Below, in pieces: positions 60,038 through 64,000 of a stretch of DNA of 64,000 nucleotides; the first letter of the stretch is position 1; each line of letters opens with the position of its first letter. The stretch spans positions 4,278,001 to 4,342,000 of the forward strand of contig NZ_CP064703.1 in NCBI RefSeq assembly GCF_023101085.1, in the 5' to 3' direction. The notes beneath the pieces were generated by a model, which was given only the letters and a program-made list of their open reading frames with translations, was not told where the DNA came from and ran no database searches. Source of the stretch: Bradyrhizobium sp. 170 (lineage in GTDB: Bacteria; Pseudomonadota; Alphaproteobacteria; Rhizobiales; Xanthobacteraceae). The position numbers and the translations under genes are program-made.

Positions 60038-60891
60038 CGACCTTCGGGCGCATGATGCGGTCGGCTGTGCGGGGCGTCGCGGTGCTAATCGCACTGGCGT
60101 TCGTCGCCGGCCCGGCCCGCGCTGACGAGCCGATCGAAATCTTCGACGCCCATATGCACTACAATTGGGAACCAAAACCTTTTTACAGCGTCGACGAAGT
60201 GCTGGCGCTGTTCAAAAAACACCGCGTCACCGGCATCCTCGCCACCAGCCGCCCGAACACCGGCACGCATGCGCTGATGGATGCGAAGCCACCGGGCCTG
60301 CAGGTCGTCCCCTTCATCCGGCCGTATCGCGTGCGCGCCGACATCCAGACCTGGTTCGGCGATCCCTTCATCTTCGACCTCGTGCAGGACGAATTCAAAC
60401 GCGGCTATTACCGCGGCATCGGCGAATTCCACATCTCGGGGAAGGCGGCGGAAGGCGAGTGGGTGAAGAAGACCGTCGATTTCGCGGTTGAGCACGATCT
60501 TTATCTGCACGCCCATGCCGACGACACCGCCGTCGAAATCCTGATGCGCCACAACCCGCGCGCCCGCATCATCTGGGCCCATACCGGCTTCGGCCTTTCG
60601 ACCGATCGCGTGACGGAGATGCTGTCAAAATACCCGAAGCTGTGGGGCGAATTGTCCTACCGCGGCGGCATCGTCGATGGCAGCGGCAAGCTGACGGCGG
60701 AATGGCGCGCATTGTTCGAACGCTACCCCGACCGCTTCCTGCTCGGTTCCGACACCTGGATCAGCGAACGCTGGGCGAGCTATGGCGACATCATGGCCGG
60801 CTACCGCGCCTGGCTCGCGCAGTTGCCGCCAAAGATCGCGGCGCAGATTGCCAACGGCAATGCGAAGGCGCTGTTCGGAGGTGAACGCTGA
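60034..60891 (+). CDS. Exported amidohydrolase-2-type TIM-barrel protein
   Basis: The 285-aa product has a signal peptide (AVRGVAVLIALAFVAGPARADEP) and then FDAHMHYNWEPKPFYSVDEV (metal-binding H-x-H), HDLYLHAHADDTAVEILMRH, RIIWAHTGFG and LLGSDTWISERWA (Asp). This matches the amidohydrolase-2 family, in which the metal hydrolyses or decarboxylates ring substrates. Periplasmic location is uncommon. The ATG overlaps the stop of the RND pump, so the protein may process a compound linked to that efflux system; that is inference. Confidence 0.85.
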   Translation: MTTFGRMMRSAVRGVAVLIALAFVAGPARADEPIEIFDAHMHYNWEPKPFYSVDEVLALFKKHRVTGILATSRPNTGTHALMDAKPPGLQVVPFIRPYRVRADIQTWFGDPFIFDLVQDEFKRGYYRGIGEFHISGKAAEGEWVKKTVDFAVEHDLYLHAHADDTAVEILMRHNPRARIIWAHTGFGLSTDRVTEMLSKYPKLWGELSYRGGIVDGSGKLTAEWRALFERYPDRFLLGSDTWISERWASYGDIMAGYRAWLAQLPPKIAAQIANGNAKALFGGER

Positions 60892-61203
60892 GAGGGCTAC
60901 GCGGCCGCCACGAGCCGGCGTGCGCGCTTGCCGTTCGCGCTCACGCGGCGAATTCATTGCTTCCCACAAGTCGCTGCGGCGCTGCACATTCAGCCAGAAG
61001 TCGGCGCTGTTACCAAACACGCGGGCAAGGATGAGAGCCGTCGGCGCGGTCACGGCCCGGCGGTTGTTGCATAATTCGTTGACATGCTTGCGCTGAACGC
61101 CCATGGCCTTTGCCAATGCGCTCTGGGTCAATCCCATCGGCTCCATGAACTCCTGAATCAGGATTTCGCCGACGCTTGCCGGTTTGCGTTTTGTGGTCAG
61201 CAT
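60625..61203 (-). CDS. HigA-like antitoxin with a frameshifted, extended C-terminus
   Basis: The first 92 residues are HigA-like: an XRE helix-turn-helix (LTQSALAKAMGVQRKHVNEL) and the conserved FWLNVQRRSDLWEAMNSPRE. A normal protein would end about 100 residues in, with ARRLVAAA-stop. Here that tail is in another frame (its TAG is at 60899-60897). A GCGCGC run near 60921-60926 suggests a two-base deletion or one-base insertion. As read, the frame continues for about 100 residues antisense to the amidohydrolase gene end. DNA binding may persist. Confidence 0.75.
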   Translation of the reverse strand: MLTTKRKPASVGEILIQEFMEPMGLTQSALAKAMGVQRKHVNELCNNRRAVTAPTALILARVFGNSADFWLNVQRRSDLWEAMNSPRERERQARTPARGGRVALSAFTSEQRLRIAVGNLRRDLWRQLREPGAVAGHDVAIARPAFADPGVGTEQEAVGVAFEQCAPFRRQLAAAIDDAAAVGQFAPQLRVF

Positions 61204-61211
61204 CGCTCACC

Positions 61212-61286
61212 TTACCTATAGCTATGGTCGTCGAGATAGACGTCTGTTGCTTCGCCCCGGCTGCCGTCCCATTTGACGGCGCTAGA
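61212..61286 (-). pseudogene. C-terminal remnant of a HigB/RelE-type toxin
   Basis: Directly upstream of the HigA-like gene, the minus strand codes VKWDGSRGEATDVYLDDHSY and stops, 8 bp before the HigA start. This resembles the end of HigB toxins (W-D-G-x-x-A-x-D-V-D-x-x-D-Y-H). A stop codon lies in frame at about 24 codons upstream and the rest of the toxin is missing. The toxin is therefore inactive as read. Confidence 0.5.
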
Positions 61287-61390
61287 ATGCTAGGCCCCAG
61301 CCGAAGAAGGATGAAAGCAGTTCGAGCATTTTATCGAAACGGCTCGTGCGCTTGGCGTTGACGAGAGCGGTAAGACGTTTGAGGGGCCGA

Positions 61391-62185
61391 TCAATCCGAA
61401 GGCGCTTCCGCGCTGTCATAAACACTTGGGACGCCATTGCTGCTAGCAACTTGGACCAAATAATTCACTATGACGTCTTCGGTGAGGTGCATTTCAACAT
61501 GCGGCACAAGATTTCCCCGCACTAGATGGCCTCCTAAATAGACCGCACCAATCTCCGGAACTTCGTTTCGTTCAATCCAGTATCTGGTCCAACCGGCAAT
61601 ATAATCGGCGGCTTGCAAGGCTAAGAATTTCTTGTCATCGCCAAATCGAAGCTCTTCACCAAATCTCGCCCGCTGTTCCGGTGGAAGCGTTTCTACGCTC
61701 GATTTCCATGCATCTTGTACAAACACTCTCTCTGAACGATTATCGAAGATAAAATCGATCGGCTGATCGGTCCCCAAAACCTCTTTGACGTCCTGCGTAT
61801 TGTCCCTAAACCACATCACAACATGCGTTACGCCAAGCATATATGGAGTAGCTACGTTTCCCCAGTCGATAATGCCATTTGGCGTCTTTACCCGCGTTTT
61901 TGCTTGGTCAATGTCCTTCTGAAAGAGATCCAGAGATAGCGTCAAGGGGATGTGATCTTCGATCAGTTTCCCGAAAGCTGGGATGCTATCCATTCGAAAC
62001 TGACCGGCATTTATCATCTCACTGAACTTAAAATTTCTGGCGAGATCAGGCCCGAGTGGAGCGAGCGGCAATAGCTGTTCCCATTCGGGGGCAAACTTCA
62101 CCCATTGCTCTACGGAAGCCACCACACCTCCGAGGACGAAGACTCCTCCGGACTCGGATTCATCAACAAAGGCTTGAAATGCCAT
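61391..62185 (-). CDS. DUF3800-like protein
   Basis: The 264-aa product has the DUF3800 pattern: VDESESGGVFVLGGVVAS at the N-terminus (Asp/Glu of an RNase H-like centre), the mid-domain IDFIFDNRSERVFVQDAW and a final LALQAADYIAGWTRYW (Asp). Members are found near phages, plasmids and defence genes and are predicted nucleases. It is visibly AT-richer than its surroundings and lies beside a decayed higBA module, so this stretch probably came in by transfer. No nuclease activity is shown for it. Confidence 0.75.
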   Translation of the reverse strand: MAFQAFVDESESGGVFVLGGVVASVEQWVKFAPEWEQLLPLAPLGPDLARNFKFSEMINAGQFRMDSIPAFGKLIEDHIPLTLSLDLFQKDIDQAKTRVKTPNGIIDWGNVATPYMLGVTHVVMWFRDNTQDVKEVLGTDQPIDFIFDNRSERVFVQDAWKSSVETLPPEQRARFGEELRFGDDKKFLALQAADYIAGWTRYWIERNEVPEIGAVYLGGHLVRGNLVPHVEMHLTEDVIVNYLVQVASSNGVPSVYDSAEAPSD

Positions 62186-62347
62186 GAACGGATTCAGTAC
62201 GGCCTCTGCTGGCCTCGTCCCGGTAACTTGAGACCAAAACGCAGTCAGCAGGGGCGTGCTATCCCCATTTGTGTTTCAGGAGCGTGTTCGTTTGACGCAC
62301 TCCTTCAGCGTACCAACTGGTTATGTAAAGTACAGCATCCGTAATAA

Positions 62348-63322
62348 TCAATCCGCGAATTGGCCGGCCGCCTTGATGATCGGTGCCCAGCGGTCAACCT
62401 CGCTGATCAATTGTGCCTTCAGCGCTGCGGGCGTGGCCTGGTCCTGCGGGACAGGCTCGGTATTGATTTCGTTGAACCGCTTCACCAAGTCCGGGTCGCG
62501 CAACGCCTCCTGCAACGTCCTGGACAGCTTCTGGACGATCTCGTCGGGCGTGCCCTTCGGCGCGTAGATGCCGTGCCAGGCGCCGACCTCAAAACCCTTC
62601 AGCCCGGCCTCATCAGCCGTTGGAAGGTCGGGCATCGATCCGAGGCGGCTCTTCGTCGTGATGGCGTAGCTCTTGATCAGCTTGGAGGCGATCGGCGCCG
62701 TGGTGTTGGTGGTCTGGTCGCAGGAGAGGTCGATCTGCTTGCCGATCAGATCGTTCATGATGGGCGCATTGCCCTTGTAGGGCACGGTGAGGATTTCCTT
62801 GCCGACTGCGGTCATGAACAGCATGCCGCAGAGATGCGATGCGGCGCCAAGACCCGCATTGCCAAAGGTCATCTTGTCGCCGTTGGCCTTGATGTAGGTG
62901 ACAAGCTCGGAAAGCGTGTTCGGCGGCAAATCGGGACGGCCGATGATGGTCATCGGCGCATTGGTGACGAGACCGATCGGCGCGAACGCCGTCTTTGTGT
63001 CATAGGGTAGCTTGCGATAAAGCGTGGCCGCCGTGGAGATGCCGATATGGTGGATCAATAGCGTGTAGCCGTCGGGCTCCGCGCGCGAGGCCCGCGTGGC
63101 CGCGATCGTGCCGCCGGCGCCCGTTGCGTTTTCGATCACGATGGTCTGGCCCAGTAGTTTCGACATCGACTGCGCGGTCACCCGCGCCACCGTGTCAGTC
63201 GCGCCGCCGGCGGCGAACGGGACCAGCAGCGTGATAGGCCGGTTCGGATAATTCTGCGCCAGGCTCGCGGAGCTGATCAAGGCGAACGCAAGCGCAATGG
63301 TGGCTGTCTTCTTCATCTGCAT
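62348..63322 (-). CDS. Bug-type periplasmic solute-binding receptor
   Basis: The 324-aa product has a signal peptide (KKTATIALAFALISSASLA) and Bug motifs NYPNRPITLLVPFAAGGATDT, VIENATGAGGTIAATRAS, EPDGYTLLIHH, ILTVPYKGNAPIMNDLIGKQ and GIYAPKGTPDEIVQKLS. ATG 63322 has AGGGA upstream; another ATG two codons later is possible. It probably binds a carboxylate and lies downstream of a tartrate-dehydrogenase-like gene, so a substrate such as tartrate or malate is a good guess. Confidence 0.9.
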   Translation of the reverse strand: MQMKKTATIALAFALISSASLAQNYPNRPITLLVPFAAGGATDTVARVTAQSMSKLLGQTIVIENATGAGGTIAATRASRAEPDGYTLLIHHIGISTAATLYRKLPYDTKTAFAPIGLVTNAPMTIIGRPDLPPNTLSELVTYIKANGDKMTFGNAGLGAASHLCGMLFMTAVGKEILTVPYKGNAPIMNDLIGKQIDLSCDQTTNTTAPIASKLIKSYAITTKSRLGSMPDLPTADEAGLKGFEVGAWHGIYAPKGTPDEIVQKLSRTLQEALRDPDLVKRFNEINTEPVPQDQATPAALKAQLISEVDRWAPIIKAAGQFAD

Positions 63323-63387
63323 GGGCGTTTCCCTGAATTGTTTTTCTGATCTCGATCGCCACGTTTTGTGTCGACGGTGACGGCTCG

Positions 63388-64000
63388 TCACACGTTGGAG
63401 CTATGGATCGCCTCCACGACGGCCGCGGTGACATCCTTCGTCGTCGCGGTGCCGCCGACATCGGGTGTCGTGATGCCGGCGCCTGTGACCTGCTCCACGG
63501 CGCGCATCAGCCGCACTGAGGCTTCCGCCTCGCCGAGATGATCGAGCATTTGCGACGCCGTCCAGAAGCTGGCGACCGGGTTGGCGATGCCCTTGCCGGT
63601 GATGTCGAACGCCGAGCCATGGATCGGCTCGAACATGGACGGGAAGCGCCGCTCGGGATCGATGTTCGCGGTCGGGGCCACGCCGAGACTGCCGGCCAGC
63701 GCGCCGGCGAGGTCGGACAGGATATCGGCATGGAGGTTGGTCGCCACGATGGTATCGAGGCTCTGCGGCTTCAGCGTCATCCGCACCGTCATCGCGTCGA
63801 CCAGCATCTTGTCCCAGGTGACATCAGGGAATTCTTTTGAGACCTCGTCGGCGATCTCGTCCCACATCACCATGCCATGCCGCTGCGCGTTCGATTTTGT
63901 AACGACGGTCAGGAATTTTCGCGGTCGCGACTGCGCCAGGCGGAACGCATAGCGCATGATGCGCTGGACGCCGACGCGGGTGAAGACGGCGACTTCCGTG
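63388..64000 (-). CDS. Isocitrate/isopropylmalate-type dehydrogenase, tartrate dehydrogenase-like (5' cut by window edge)
   Basis: The frame is open to the window edge, so the N-terminus lies outside. The visible part (about 204 residues) has VGVQRIMRYAFRLA, VVTKSNAQRHGMVMWDEI, DAMTVRMTLKPQSLD, ATNLHADILSDLAGALAGSL and PSMFEPIHGSAFDITGKGIANP, with the metal-binding Asp in ADILSD. This family oxidises 2-hydroxyacids such as tartrate, D-malate or isopropylmalate. The motif HGMVMWDE and the nearby Bug receptor favour tartrate or a related acid over leucine synthesis. The start codon is not in view. Confidence 0.85.
   Translation of the reverse strand, partial: TEVAVFTRVGVQRIMRYAFRLAQSRPRKFLTVVTKSNAQRHGMVMWDEIADEVSKEFPDVTWDKMLVDAMTVRMTLKPQSLDTIVATNLHADILSDLAGALAGSLGVAPTANIDPERRFPSMFEPIHGSAFDITGKGIANPVASFWTASQMLDHLGEAEASVRLMRAVEQVTGAGITTPDVGGTATTKDVTAAVVEAIHSSNV

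Noticed and set aside
58184..60175. 663-codon open frame on the minus strand
   Set aside because: It is antisense to the RND pump and amidohydrolase genes, with the same biased composition.

Overview
The window looks like chromosomal DNA from an alphaproteobacterium close to Bradyrhizobium (Nitrobacteraceae). The evidence is the high-GC coding style and the gene blocks ppiD-trpD-trpC-moaC, tpiA / secG-pyrG, kdsA, eno and pdhA-pdhB-pdhC-lpd, which I recognise from that group. Further support comes from an E1-beta subunit carrying its own lipoyl domain, two Bug-type periplasmic receptors, and several short palindromic repeats I associate with Bradyrhizobium/Rhodopseudomonas genomes. This assignment rests on recognition, not on a database search.

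Layout. 0.3-6.2 kb: a secreted Pro/Ala-rich protein. Then come stand-alone respiratory-chain subunits: nuoD, an ABM-domain protein and sdhB on the minus strand, with a one-TM peptide and nuoB running divergently. A secreted phospholipase A2-like protein and a small Cys-rich protein follow. 6.2-7.2 kb: non-coding, mostly a long dispersed repeat. 7.2-15 kb (minus strand): a GGDEF/EAL signalling protein, a small exported protein, moaC, trpC, trpD and ppiD. 15.2-23.2 kb: tpiA, a GNAT, an XRE-cupin regulator with a promoter that predicts a leaderless transcript, secG, pyrG, a ClpX-type zinc-finger/HTH protein under two 21-bp palindromes, and a 948-aa transglutaminase/TPR protein. 23.4-31.8 kb: a NIPSNAP protein, kdsA-MFS, a frameshifted exported protein, a membrane/HlyD pair, an FkbM methyltransferase, queF, and a Tat-exported beta-propeller coupled to a cytochrome c. 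32-44.3 kb: eno, an exported propeller protein, an MDR oxidoreductase, an FMN reductase, ftsB-like, the pyruvate dehydrogenase genes and a threonine-synthase-like enzyme. 44.3-54.2 kb: a Bug receptor, an SDR, a scrambled ISAzo13-like transposase remnant, a soluble lytic transglycosylase, an RTX-type protein, ilvD and an exoR-like gene. 54.2-64 kb: a GNAT, xthA, an RND efflux pair, an amidohydrolase, a decaying higBA module, a DUF3800 protein, a second Bug receptor and the 3' part of a tartrate/isopropylmalate-type dehydrogenase cut by the window edge.

How the genes work together. Most of the window is housekeeping: glycolysis to acetyl-CoA (tpiA, eno, pdhABC, lpd), tryptophan, branched-chain amino acid, CTP, Kdo, molybdopterin and queuosine synthesis, protein export and folding, peptidoglycan recycling and DNA repair. 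The accessory material lies between these blocks. The observations most worth following are: (1) two perfect or near-perfect 21-bp palindromes over the promoter of the zinc-finger/HTH gene; (2) a 144-bp nested inverted repeat at 49.5 kb; (3) a 20-bp-period tandem array of palindromes at 51.2 kb; (4) a single direct-repeat operator/leaderless promoter in front of the XRE-cupin gene; (5) orphan complex I/II subunits; and (6) decaying genes (higBA, the 25.9-kb exported protein, the transposase). I did not find a CRISPR array, rRNA or tRNA gene, or a complete prophage or insertion sequence.
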